From Methanoculleus chikugoensis (lineage in GTDB: Archaea; Halobacteriota; Methanomicrobia; Methanomicrobiales; Methanoculleaceae): DNA of 64,000 nucleotides. This document shows positions 34,213 to 42,768 of this stretch, piece by piece; within the stretch, counting starts at the first letter, position 1; every line of letters begins with the position of its first letter. A program made the position numbers and the translations under genes. The stretch covers positions 1-64,000 of the forward strand of contig NZ_FMID01000004.1 in NCBI RefSeq assembly GCF_900095385.1. Reading direction: 5' to 3'. The notes under the pieces were generated by a model that did not search any database, had not been told where the DNA came from, and saw only the letters and a list, made by a program, of their open reading frames with translations.

Positions 34213-34790
34213 TTACCCGGACAGTAAGGCGGTGAGTTCCTCGCCGCTCAGATCGTAGTGATAAAAGATCGCGTAGAATTCCTTTGCCTTCTCCCTGAAC
34301 CTGTCCTCCAGGAACAGGCCGGGGTAGAGCACGTGCGCTGTCCACGGGATGCCAACGATCCGGTTGACGCCCGGCGGGCGGGCGAACCAGTTGTATGGCT
34401 TGCTTGGTGTCAGGTAGACCCTGTAGTTCTGCACGGCCGGGATCAGCTGCCATGCCGTATCGTTATAGACCAGGGCAGCGAATTCCTCGCTTGCTGGTAT
34501 GACCGGGTCCGGTTTCCACATTAGCACCGACTCCCCGGTCGCCGCAGGCGACTGAGAACCATCGGGAACCGGGCTTCCCGCGACATTCAGCCCCCGCAGA
34601 CATCGACCAACTGCGAATGAGGCGACCCAATGAGATAGTCGAGAGGCCGGTCGTTCCCCCGGCATAATATACGCGGACTTGTTGTTCTTCGGGAATTCCG
34701 GAGATCCCGGCCTGCATCTCGTCGGGCACGGACCGGAAAGATCCGGCTACCTGCACGTTGCTGCCGGGAAAACGATTGCCATATGTACGA
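34213..34790 (-). pseudogene. Truncated, frameshifted substrate-binding protein
   Basis: The C-terminal half matches the binding protein at 30379-31521 (YRVYLTPSKPYNWFARPPGV, then VGIPWTAHVLYPGLF and GEELTALLSG). The preceding part continues in another frame (IPEEQQVRVYYAGGTTGLST), and the N-terminal half with its signal is missing. It is thus a 5'-truncated copy with at least one frameshift, lying between a methyltransferase and the CooC-like trio. It points to duplication of the binding-protein gene and recombination inside the module. Confidence 0.85.
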
Positions 34791-34804
34791 TTCAGGCCGC
34801 GACG

Positions 34805-35461
34805 TTATGCCGATTTCCTGATTACCATCCAGAACCCGGAATCATCGCTGATGATCCGGTAATCCTCGATCCCGACGGCTTCAATCGAAGATTCGATCTC
34901 CCCGGGCCGGAACTTCCGGAACCGCGGCCGGGACGGGTTGTCCGGGTCGTCCACGATCCCACGCTTCTTCCGCCCGGCAAGAACGCTCTTTCTGGCTTCC
35001 AGGCTGCCGTATCCCCCGCCGATGTATGCCATGCCGCCGGATTTCAGGACCCGGTGGATCTCCCGGAGCGCCCCGGGGAGATCGACCCAGAAATGGTAAG
35101 AACCCCTGCTCACCACGAGGTCGAATGTTTCCCCATCAGCCGGGATCGCATGGACGTCGCCGAGCATGGGGATAACCCTGCCCTCGAGCCCACGGTCATG
35201 GATATTCCGGGCGGCGAGCGACTGCATCTTGGATGAGCTGTCGAGTGCAGTGACCCGGAGATCCGATTGGAGGGCAAGGGCGATCGCGAGCGGGGCGGGT
35301 CCGGATCCCACGTCAAGGCAGGTGCCGCGTGAAATCCCGGTTCGTTCCAGAACCTGCCCGGCGATGACCGGGTAGATTGCGGCGAACGTCGTTTTGGTGA
35401 ACTCGTCGTACTGCCGGGCATCCCCGGCGGTCTTCCAGAAGGGATCGGGTGCCTCGTTCAT
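34805..35461 (-). CDS. Class I SAM-dependent methyltransferase (module A, 3; UbiE-like)
   Basis: The 218-residue protein has motif I CLDVGSGPAPLAIALA (about residues 48-63), the LDSSSKM loop, DLVVSRGSYHFW and a C-terminal RPGEIESSIEAVGI. It is shorter than the other methyltransferases of the island and more like UbiE/COG2226 enzymes. It starts a minus-strand run; the degraded binding-protein gene follows after a short gap. Acceptor unknown. Confidence 0.82.
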   Translation of the reverse strand: MNEAPDPFWKTAGDARQYDEFTKTTFAAIYPVIAGQVLERTGISRGTCLDVGSGPAPLAIALALQSDLRVTALDSSSKMQSLAARNIHDRGLEGRVIPMLGDVHAIPADGETFDLVVSRGSYHFWVDLPGALREIHRVLKSGGMAYIGGGYGSLEARKSVLAGRKKRGIVDDPDNPSRPRFRKFRPGEIESSIEAVGIEDYRIISDDSGFWMVIRKSA

Positions 35462-35593
35462 TTTGCAATAAAAATAAGGGATTGGATGGTGTTAAACCCC
35501 ATCCTTCTCTCGTTCTTCGCAGTACACTAACCAAAAAGATAGTGTTTACCAGGAAAGGAAAAACCACTCCTGGAATTGAGGATGATTTCTTTT

Positions 35594-36127
35594 CTATGGA
35601 TCGATCATCACCTTGCTCTTTGAGATAAGTTTTCCTTCTGTAGTACTCACTTGGAGAATCAGGGACTTGCCGACGGGATCAAGATTTACTATGTTTTTCT
35701 TGATAACATCTGTGTAGAACATCGTCTCTCCGGGACGGAATACCGGTACCTCGAAGGCGCCCGTTGTCGAATTGAGCCAGCATTCCCCGCCAGAGTTACG
35801 GATACACGACTTATTTGCAACGATTAATCCCGCACCCGTCCCTTTTTGGCTGAAAAGGCTCATATACCCCCCGAAGTCCTCGTCGTTCTGCTGGATCGTT
35901 ATAATAATTTTTTGTGTTGGCAGTTGATCCCCCCCAGCATGATGAAGCTGGAGAATATCCGAAGACAGGCTGTATGTTCCCTGGATTGTTGCCTGGGGAG
36001 GTTTGGTCTCTGTGCCTATCATGCCCCCCGCGAACGCGCTGACGACCGCCGCGATGATGATCGTCACGACCAAGATCAGCATCACGCCGATGACCGGAGA
36101 AACTGCCGATTCATTCACGCACTCCAT
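35594..36127 (-). CDS. Archaeal type IV pilin, short form (pair 2)
   Basis: The 177-residue protein starts NESAVSPVIGVMLILVVTII, the archaeal pilin signature, then carries the short-pilin features HHAGGDQ, FRPGETM and a terminal KSKVMIDP. It follows the long pilin by 3 bases with a GGAGGG ribosome-binding site. It is the most divergent of the three short copies in the head domain. Confidence 0.88.
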   Translation of the reverse strand: MECVNESAVSPVIGVMLILVVTIIIAAVVSAFAGGMIGTETKPPQATIQGTYSLSSDILQLHHAGGDQLPTQKIIITIQQNDEDFGGYMSLFSQKGTGAGLIVANKSCIRNSGGECWLNSTTGAFEVPVFRPGETMFYTDVIKKNIVNLDPVGKSLILQVSTTEGKLISKSKVMIDP

Positions 36128-36130
36128 GGG

Positions 36131-37012
36131 TTAGCCCTCCACTGAAATATCTTTCTGCCATATGACCTTTCCGCTCGGAGTGTGGATCACTTTCATGGTC
36201 ACTACATCCCCGGCCCTGAGATAGTTCCAGTTGTTCCCGAGGACGGCCATCATCTGGTCGATGCTTTCGGGATATGACTCAAAAGTTGCCCCTTTGGAGT
36301 CCGTCCCGTATGAATACCAGTATCTGCCGCCACCGGTATTACCCTGCGAGGTATCGGCAGCCATGCCATAACCAACAGAGAATCCTCCACCTCCCGTTGC
36401 CTGCCCGCCCAATCTTCCACCGAACGGCCGGGCGAACATAATAGTGCCGGACTGGAGGTTATAATTACCGAACCATGAGTAATTCGTTAATCCTCCCGTT
36501 TCGAATTGAGCCATGGTAGCTGGCTTTGTATAATTTGGACCTTTCTCAAAAGGCCAGAAATTTGTATTTTCCTCTCCACTCAGTCCGACTCCGGGGCCGT
36601 ACCCCTGGGGACAGACGTACGTCCAGTTATCCTTCGCCGACCAGCCGTTGACGACATAGAACACACGGAAATTCCGGTCACCGGGAACCATCGTCGCACC
36701 TCCGTCAATCGTGGTCCCGTTGACGAGCTTCTTGGACCAGGATGTCATGATCTGCAGATCCTGCGTATCAATGGGGTCGTCCACACCCGTTACCTCTGCC
36801 TTGAAGTAACTTGAAGACCAGTAACCTGTGTTGACGATCTTAGCATCCATTATGAGTTTCGGTGCTTTCTGGTCTTCGTTTCCGATCAGGCCCCCCGCGA
36901 ACGCGCTGACGACCGCCGCGATGATGATCGTCACCACAAGCATCAGCATGACGCCGATGACCGGCGAGACCGCCTCTTCACTGGATAATAATTTCATTCT
37001 TGACTGTCTCAT
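36131..37012 (-). CDS. Archaeal type IV pilin, long form (pair 2)
   Basis: The 293-residue pilin has the leader SSEEAVSPVIG, the helix LMLVVTIIIAAVVSAFAGG and a long Gly/Tyr/Asn-rich head that ends LRAGDVVTMKVIHTPSGKVI. It is the longest pilin here, with an expanded Gly-rich loop (about residues 200-235) absent from the other long copies. Presumably exported by the assembly machine at 16.9-20.4 kb or another copy elsewhere. Confidence 0.9.
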   Translation of the reverse strand: MRQSRMKLLSSEEAVSPVIGVMLMLVVTIIIAAVVSAFAGGLIGNEDQKAPKLIMDAKIVNTGYWSSSYFKAEVTGVDDPIDTQDLQIMTSWSKKLVNGTTIDGGATMVPGDRNFRVFYVVNGWSAKDNWTYVCPQGYGPGVGLSGEENTNFWPFEKGPNYTKPATMAQFETGGLTNYSWFGNYNLQSGTIMFARPFGGRLGGQATGGGGFSVGYGMAADTSQGNTGGGRYWYSYGTDSKGATFESYPESIDQMMAVLGNNWNYLRAGDVVTMKVIHTPSGKVIWQKDISVEG

Positions 37013-37025
37013 TGCTCATCACCTC

Positions 37026-37598
37026 CTATGGCCTGATCAGCACCTCGGTCTGTGCAATCGTTCTCCCGGTGTCGTCGACAATACTCAGGATGAAGCGCTG
37101 GCCGCGGGCGTTTTTGTTCTGGAAACCGTAATCCACGTTGTTTACATCGGTTTCTCCAGGCTCCCCACTCATTGCGGGCTGAACCTGCGCAAGATCACGC
37201 ACCACGGCCATCTCTCCCGGCTGGAAGGTGCGGGCGAGTTCGCCTGAGGATTTCTTCGGATCAAACCAGGGCCTGCCCCCTCCATCTTTCGCGACGTTTA
37301 CATTGGCGGTGCTCACTTCCCACCTGAGATGCTCGTAGCCGCCGAAATCTGCTGTGGGAGCGACAATGATCTTTGTCTGGAGCGTGTTGATGGTATCCCC
37401 ACCCGTGTGGGTGATGGTCATGCCGTTGTTCTGGCTGTAGTCCGCCTTGATCGTTGCCTGAACAGGCTTGCTCGTACCGCTCGCGAGCCCCCCGGCAAAT
37501 CCGGAGACGATCGCAGCGATGATGATCGTCACCACGAGCATCAGCATGACGCCGACAACCGGCGAGACCGCATCATCGTTCTTCTCCCGGGAGGTCAT
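37026..37598 (-). CDS. Archaeal type IV pilin, short form (pair 3)
   Basis: The 190-residue protein has the leader KNDDAVSPVVG and helix, then THTGGDTI, FQPGEM and a terminal AQTEVLIRP matching the short pilin at 15110 more closely than that at 35594. Its ATG overlaps the stop of the long pilin upstream (ATGA), so translation is coupled. Confidence 0.9.
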   Translation of the reverse strand: MTSREKNDDAVSPVVGVMLMLVVTIIIAAIVSGFAGGLASGTSKPVQATIKADYSQNNGMTITHTGGDTINTLQTKIIVAPTADFGGYEHLRWEVSTANVNVAKDGGGRPWFDPKKSSGELARTFQPGEMAVVRDLAQVQPAMSGEPGETDVNNVDYGFQNKNARGQRFILSIVDDTGRTIAQTEVLIRP

Positions 37599-38299
37599 CC
37601 CTGCACCCCCACGGTCTTCGTAAATATGACCTTTCCACTCGGGATATGAGTGACCCTGACATCAACGGTGTCACCGGCCCTGAGTTTAGACCACTCCTTG
37701 CCGAGGATTGCCATCATGCCGTCGATGTTAGTCTCCTTCCAATACTCTCCAACAGCGTATTTGTAGGAGTCTGTTGCGCCGTAGCCACTCATTTCGTACG
37801 CTGCAGGCGAACTCTTCATCGTTGTTCCCGCAACTAACGTGTAGTTGGCGAAGTACTGCCCGGTTCCGTAGGTGGTTGTGTTTATCCCTTGTTTACCCTG
37901 GACCCCCTTGCCAAAGCCGATGGGGGAGTTATACTTAAAGCCGTGCTCTTCGTGACCCGGTATTGCAACATTGGTGTTCCACTCTCCGACAGTACAGACG
38001 CCGCCGCCCATTTCCCCGCTCGCTTTCGTCCAAGAGGTCGCGATCTTCAGGTCTTTCGTCGGGATGGGCTCACTCGTCCCTTTTACATCAAACAGGATGT
38101 AACTGCTTCCCGAGTGCCCTGTGTTCACTATCGCCACGTCCATCGTCAGCTGGGGGGCCGCCTTCTGAGTTTCTGTAAGCCCCCCGGCAAACGCGGAGAC
38201 GACCGCGGCGATGATGATCGTCACCACAAGCATCAGCATGACACCGATGACGGGTGATACCGCATCATCTTTTTCTAAAATACGTGTTCTGCGTTCCAT
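37595..38299 (-). CDS. Archaeal type IV pilin, long form (pair 3)
   Basis: The protein of about 234 residues has the leader EKDDAVSPVIG, the canonical helix and a head ending LRAGDTVDVRVTHIPSGKVI. The start MERRTRI at 38299 gives a leader length like its relatives; an ATG ten codons earlier is possible. It is first of four consecutive pilin genes (two pairs) on the minus strand. Confidence 0.9.
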   Translation of the reverse strand: MERRTRILEKDDAVSPVIGVMLMLVVTIIIAAVVSAFAGGLTETQKAAPQLTMDVAIVNTGHSGSSYILFDVKGTSEPIPTKDLKIATSWTKASGEMGGGVCTVGEWNTNVAIPGHEEHGFKYNSPIGFGKGVQGKQGINTTTYGTGQYFANYTLVAGTTMKSSPAAYEMSGYGATDSYKYAVGEYWKETNIDGMMAILGKEWSKLRAGDTVDVRVTHIPSGKVIFTKTVGVQG

Positions 38300-38329
38300 A
38301 GTTTCATGCTTCCGTATCCCCCGGGGCAA

Positions 38330-39046
38330 TAGCCTGGGAAACTACGTCCAGATATGCGCGTGTGTAGTATATAAGTTAACTGAATCATATTTATAATTGA
38401 TATAAGTCAACAATACAATGTTTACAATAAATCCAGGCAGAATGCCCGCGACGAAGTCACGGGATGAATACTGCCTGCAAAAGGTATATGAAACACCTGC
38501 CGGAGCAGAGACCTGCACCAGGAGCGCCCGGGAGCAGGAACGGCTTTCTCTCGCGCACCTGCGGCCGGAAAACTCACGCAAAGCCGCGAAGGGCGCGGGG
38601 ACTGCCAGCACTCACGCCGACTTCGCGTCCTCACGCGTGCTTCGCGCGAGAGTGCGAGAGACCCTGTTGCTGCCCCGATACTCTGATTCAACGAGGGGAA
38701 TGTGAGAAAAACGCCGGCCCAGAACTCTTACCGGGATAAGTCGATTCATCTTACAGCGGAGGGCGGGTAGTGCTCTTTGTCATCTTAAACCCAAAAATCC
38801 AATGTCGTCTTCGCGACCTTCGCGCACTTCTGCGTGAGGTCACAACCTCATCTTCACGTGTGGTTATTGGCGTTGTATCTCACGCATCGAAATCTTCAAA
38901 ATAAAGTGACACGATCCGTAGTGTGGGCAGATCGGGATGCAAAGAGTTACTTTTGTTGGAATTTGTAATAAAAGAGGTGAGGAGAGCCGATTTTCAAGGT
39001 TAACCTGACGGCGATGTTTCACAATCAAACCGGTTCATTCCCAGGT
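38330..39046. other. Intergenic region with inverted CTCACGCA-type repeats
   Basis: About 700 bases without a supported gene. An AT-rich segment (about 38370-38430) is the likely pilin promoter. The rest contains degenerate CTCACGCA...GCGAAG units described separately. Confidence 0.5.
38573..38840. repeat. Degenerate inverted repeat flanking a 210-base segment
   Basis: CTCACGCAAAGCCGCGAAGG at 38573 is matched on the other strand at 38811-38840 (reverse complement begins CTCACGCAGAAGTGCGCGAA). A related direct unit CTCACGCCGACTTCGCG lies at about 38611. Such units are scattered non-coding repeats in many prokaryotes; origin and function are unknown here. Confidence 0.5.
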
Positions 39047-40162
39047 TCAGAGATTCAAAATACCCCAGATCTGGTCGTCAGAGAGCGATATGTGAAGGAA
39101 GAGCTCGTGATACTCCTTGACAAGCCCCTCAAGATCCATATCGCTGAAACGGTCCGGGTAGAGGACTTTCGCGGTCCAGGGGATCCCGATGATCCGGTTG
39201 ATCCCCGGCGGGCGGTCGAACCAACAGAACGCCGTTCGCGGAATGAGGTAGACCCGGTTAGTCTTCACGGCGGTGATCTCCTGCCAGAGCGGGTCAGTCC
39301 GGATCGTGGCATAAAACTCCGGATCGAGGACCAGAATAACCTCCGGATCCCAGAGGATGATCTGCTCCATCGAGACCTCGGTCATCCCCGACCCCGGGTT
39401 GAGCGCGCAGTCTGCAACGTTTCTCCCGCCGCAGAGTTCGATGAGTTCGGAGTGCACCGAGCCCGTGGGATCGGTCGCGAGCCCTTGCGGACCTTCGGCG
39501 TAGTAGACCCGCACCCGTTCGCCGTCGGGGATCGAGACCGCCCGCTCCGTCACCGTGGCGAGTATGCCCTCGTAGAACGCGATCATCGCTTCGGCCTGCT
39601 CCTCCTCACCGAGCAGATCGCCCGTGAACCGTATGGGCGCGGAGTAGCCGGTGGAGTTCCTGGCATCCTTGACAGCGACGACCGGAATGGAACCCAGCTT
39701 CTTCTGCTGTTCAGCGATGGAGGCAAGCGTCGCCTCGTCGCCGGTGGTGCAACTCACGACGACGATGTCGGGGTTCAGCGATATGATAAGCTCGTAGTTG
39801 GTTACAACGACGGACCCACCGCCACCGATGGGCTCAATGCCCTCCGCGTATTTCTCGGGGATATATTCGTTCTTACCAAGCGCAGAGTTCCAGGCCGCGA
39901 GCCGGTCGGGCGCGACCATGTAGACGAATGTAGACGGCGGCGGCGACGTACAGATGACGCGCTTGATCTCAGACGGAACGACGACCGTCCGGCCAGCCAT
40001 ATCGGTGATCGTCCGGTTCTCGGCCGGGGCGGGTGTTTCCTGAGCAGTTATGCAGGCGGCGGAGACGCAGAGGAGAACTGCACAGACGCCGAGCAAGGTG
40101 AGCAGAATATATCGATGTTGTGTAATAACTACCACGTCCTCTTGGAATTCTCCGGCACGCAC
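39047..40162 (-). CDS. FecCD-type metal-complex substrate-binding protein (module B, 1)
   Basis: The protein of up to 371 residues has a signal peptide (hydrophobic stretch about 18-40 ending in AAC) and a class III binding fold with TDMAGRTVVVP and the RPPGINRIIGIPWTAKVLYP block also seen at 30379. A GTG at 40162 opens the frame; a GTG at 40135 gives a more conventional signal peptide. It lies divergently from the slipin-permease-ATPase genes and probably feeds that transporter, which otherwise lacks a binding protein. Confidence 0.88.
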   Translation of the reverse strand: MRAGEFQEDVVVITQHRYILLTLLGVCAVLLCVSAACITAQETPAPAENRTITDMAGRTVVVPSEIKRVICTSPPPSTFVYMVAPDRLAAWNSALGKNEYIPEKYAEGIEPIGGGGSVVVTNYELIISLNPDIVVVSCTTGDEATLASIAEQQKKLGSIPVVAVKDARNSTGYSAPIRFTGDLLGEEEQAEAMIAFYEGILATVTERAVSIPDGERVRVYYAEGPQGLATDPTGSVHSELIELCGGRNVADCALNPGSGMTEVSMEQIILWDPEVILVLDPEFYATIRTDPLWQEITAVKTNRVYLIPRTAFCWFDRPPGINRIIGIPWTAKVLYPDRFSDMDLEGLVKEYHELFLHISLSDDQIWGILNL

Positions 40163-40872
40163 CGGAAAGGGAGATGCCCGAGATCTGTTAATGTGTTTGA
40201 AAAACGAGAGAATTAAATATTATTGTTTGACTTTCGAGAGAAATTAACTGAAGATAAAGTGCTATCTCCCGCCACCGCACTCAACACCCTGCCGCTTGTT
40301 CCAGACAACAATGTTTGTTCAATGGAATGCAGATGTGGCCCCCATGCTGCCACCGCGCCAACCTTTCGCTCGGGAATTTCCCGACAGGTAACCCTGCAAA
40401 AGTCCTCAAACGGCGAGATCAGTTTCAGAAATCGATGAAAAACGATCCCATGTGCAGCCAATGCCGGACTTAATTTGCACACGGGATCTTAGGCAGATAA
40501 CAATACTGGGAAACAGATCACGAGTTGAAATCACAAAGTTAAATGATAAATCTTAACTATTGAGTGATGTAAACATGATTAAGTACAACTGCATTCGGCA
40601 GGTAAAGATAGCGTGTCGAGATATCTGCCAATAAGATGGGTAGTGTTTCAGAATATGACTGAAAATCCATTCCAGTGAATCTGACAGAATGGCGTTAAGC
40701 GATAACGTGTGCTCGTACCAAATACCTGTACAATGAGAGTGTTTCCATTGCCAAACCAGTTGTTTCTTCGATCACTACCTGTTTTTGATCAGTTCAAATT
40801 GGTACGATGCAAAGACACTGAAAAACAGTTGCGTCCAGTAGAGATAGAGATGGCATATAGAGGTGTATTCAG
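40163..40872. other. Long AT-rich divergent intergenic region
   Basis: About 710 bases between the binding-protein gene and the slipin gene, clearly AT-richer than the surroundings from 40480 on. It should hold promoters for both directions. Short open frames at 40223-40438 and 40709-40897 lack domains and good start sites. No terminal repeats of a mobile element were seen. Confidence 0.45.
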
Positions 40873-41640
40873 ATGGCTTTCAGTGCGACAATTATGATAC
40901 TGGTAACACTGGCGATTCTTGCCATACTTGCGTTGTTTTCGATTAAGATAACGCGCCAGTACGAGCGTGCGGTCGTTTTCAGGTTAGGGCGCTTGGCCGG
41001 AGTGAAAGGTCCGGGGATATTTGTCATCATTCCTTTCGTCGACCAGATTATCAGGGTCGACCTCCGCGTCAGGCAGTTTGACGTCCCGAAGCAGACGACC
41101 GTGACGCGAGACAACATTAGCATCGACGTTGATGCTATCATCTACTACCATGTCACCGACCCGGCCCGGGCAATCGTGGAAGTCGAGGACTATGAGGAGG
41201 CGACGGCGCTTATCTCCCAGACAATCCTCAGGGATGTCCTCGGGCAGAACGAGCTTGATACGATCCTCTCTGACCGGGAGTCCCTGAACAAACGTATCAG
41301 AGAGATAATTGAAGACGTGACCGATCCATGGGGTATCCATGTCAGTGTCGTGACGATCCGTGACATTGGTCTTCCAGAGAATATGCTCCGTGCCATCGCC
41401 CGTCAGGCTGAAGCCGAACGTGAGAAGAGAGCTCGTATCATCCTTGCCGACGGCGAATATCAGGCCTCGGAGCGGATGAGTGAAGCGGCCCGCCTCTATG
41501 AAAAGACCCCGGTCGCCCTGAAACTTCGTGAATTCCAGACCCTTGCCGAGATCGCAAAAGAGCGCAACCTCATCGTCGTCACAAACGGTACAGAGAGCCT
41601 CGGGACGACGCTCGGGTGCGTCAAGGCGCTGGATCGGTGA
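40873..41640 (+). CDS. Slipin / stomatin-like SPFH-domain protein
   Basis: The 255-residue protein has an N-terminal membrane helix (about 5-24), an SPFH/Band 7 domain starting at YERAVVFRLGRL, and a C-terminal coiled region with ARQAEAEREKRARI, as in archaeal slipins. These form membrane microdomain scaffolds and often pair with NfeD; no NfeD gene is adjacent. The ATG has an AGAGGTG site. It directly precedes the FecCD permease with no gap, an unusual neighbour for a slipin. Confidence 0.9.
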   Translation: MAFSATIMILVTLAILAILALFSIKITRQYERAVVFRLGRLAGVKGPGIFVIIPFVDQIIRVDLRVRQFDVPKQTTVTRDNISIDVDAIIYYHVTDPARAIVEVEDYEEATALISQTILRDVLGQNELDTILSDRESLNKRIREIIEDVTDPWGIHVSVVTIRDIGLPENMLRAIARQAEAEREKRARIILADGEYQASERMSEAARLYEKTPVALKLREFQTLAEIAKERNLIVVTNGTESLGTTLGCVKALDR

Positions 41641-42768
41641 GTGAGGGTGTTGAGGCGGGGACCGGGCTCGAGGAGGGCGCCGATAAACCTTAAACGGGCC
41701 AGAACGGGAAAGATACCTCAAATTCAACAGAAGTATTCCCGTGCTGCCTGGAAAAAGGCGGTCTTCATCCTTGCCCTGATGGCGACCCTCATCCTCGCCT
41801 CAGGAGCGATCATCACCATCGGGCCGATGCCCATCACCATCATCGAGGTCTACTGCACCATACTTGATAAGTTTGTACCCGGTATCTTTTCCATCGAGTC
41901 GATGATAAATACTGTCGTCTGGCAGATCCGCCTGCCCCGTGTCGCGGGGGCCATTTCCGTCGGCCTAGGACTTGGCATCTGCGGGTGCGTGATGCAGGCG
42001 GTCCTGAAAAACCCGCTTGCAAGCCCGTTCACGCTCGGGATCTCGTCGGGCGCAAATTTTGGTGTATCACTGGCGGCGGTGTTCGGCATCACCATCCTGG
42101 GCGGCCCGTATTTCCTGATAGGGAATGCCTTCGTCTTCGCTCTTCTCTGTTCAGGGGTTATCATCGGCCTCTCGGGGCTGAAGGGCGCAACCTCCGAGAC
42201 GATGGTCCTCGCCGGGATCGCCCTGAACTACCTGTTCCAGGCGATGAACCAGCTCTTCAGTTATATCGCCAGCGACGAACAGCGTGACGTGATGAGAATT
42301 TGGGGGATGGGCAGCATCGGCGGTCTCAACTGGAACAGCATCATGGTGATCGCGGTGGTCTCCATGATCTGCCTGCCGCTGCTCTACAGTAAGGCCTGGG
42401 ACCTCAACCTGATGACCGTCGGCGACGAAGCTGCAACGAGCATGGGAGTGAACGCAGGCCATGTCCGCATCTTCGTGCTGGTCGTCTCAAGCCTCCTTGT
42501 TGCCGCTCTTGTGGCGTTTGTCGGGGTCATCGGGTTTATCGGGCTGGTTGCACCCCACGTCGCGCGCCTGATCCTCGGGAGCGACCACCGGTATATCATT
42601 CCGGCGGCAGGCGGGCTCGGGGCGATTCTCTTCCTGTTTGCGGACGTCATCGCAATGAACCTCTTCAGCCCGAGCACGATCCCGACCGGGACCGTGATGT
42701 CGGTGATCGGCGTCCCGTTCTTCCTGTATCTCATCCTCAGAGGGAGAAGAAAGGAGTACTGGTCATGA
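41641..42768 (+). CDS. FecCD-type ABC permease (module B, 1)
   Basis: The 375-residue protein has about ten helices and the FecCD blocks LGICGCVMQAVLKNPLASP and IGFIGLVAPHVARL. The GTG at 41641 lies immediately after the slipin stop; the first 35 residues are basic and the true start might be a little later. It overlaps the ATPase start by 4 bases. Cargo is likely a metal complex; the best candidate binding protein is the one at 39047. Confidence 0.88.
   Translation: MRVLRRGPGSRRAPINLKRARTGKIPQIQQKYSRAAWKKAVFILALMATLILASGAIITIGPMPITIIEVYCTILDKFVPGIFSIESMINTVVWQIRLPRVAGAISVGLGLGICGCVMQAVLKNPLASPFTLGISSGANFGVSLAAVFGITILGGPYFLIGNAFVFALLCSGVIIGLSGLKGATSETMVLAGIALNYLFQAMNQLFSYIASDEQRDVMRIWGMGSIGGLNWNSIMVIAVVSMICLPLLYSKAWDLNLMTVGDEAATSMGVNAGHVRIFVLVVSSLLVAALVAFVGVIGFIGLVAPHVARLILGSDHRYIIPAAGGLGAILFLFADVIAMNLFSPSTIPTGTVMSVIGVPFFLYLILRGRRKEYWS

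Noticed and set aside
39014-40216. 400-codon plus-strand frame
   Set aside because: Antisense to the binding protein; rich in Arg/Asp/Gly and lacking a fold.
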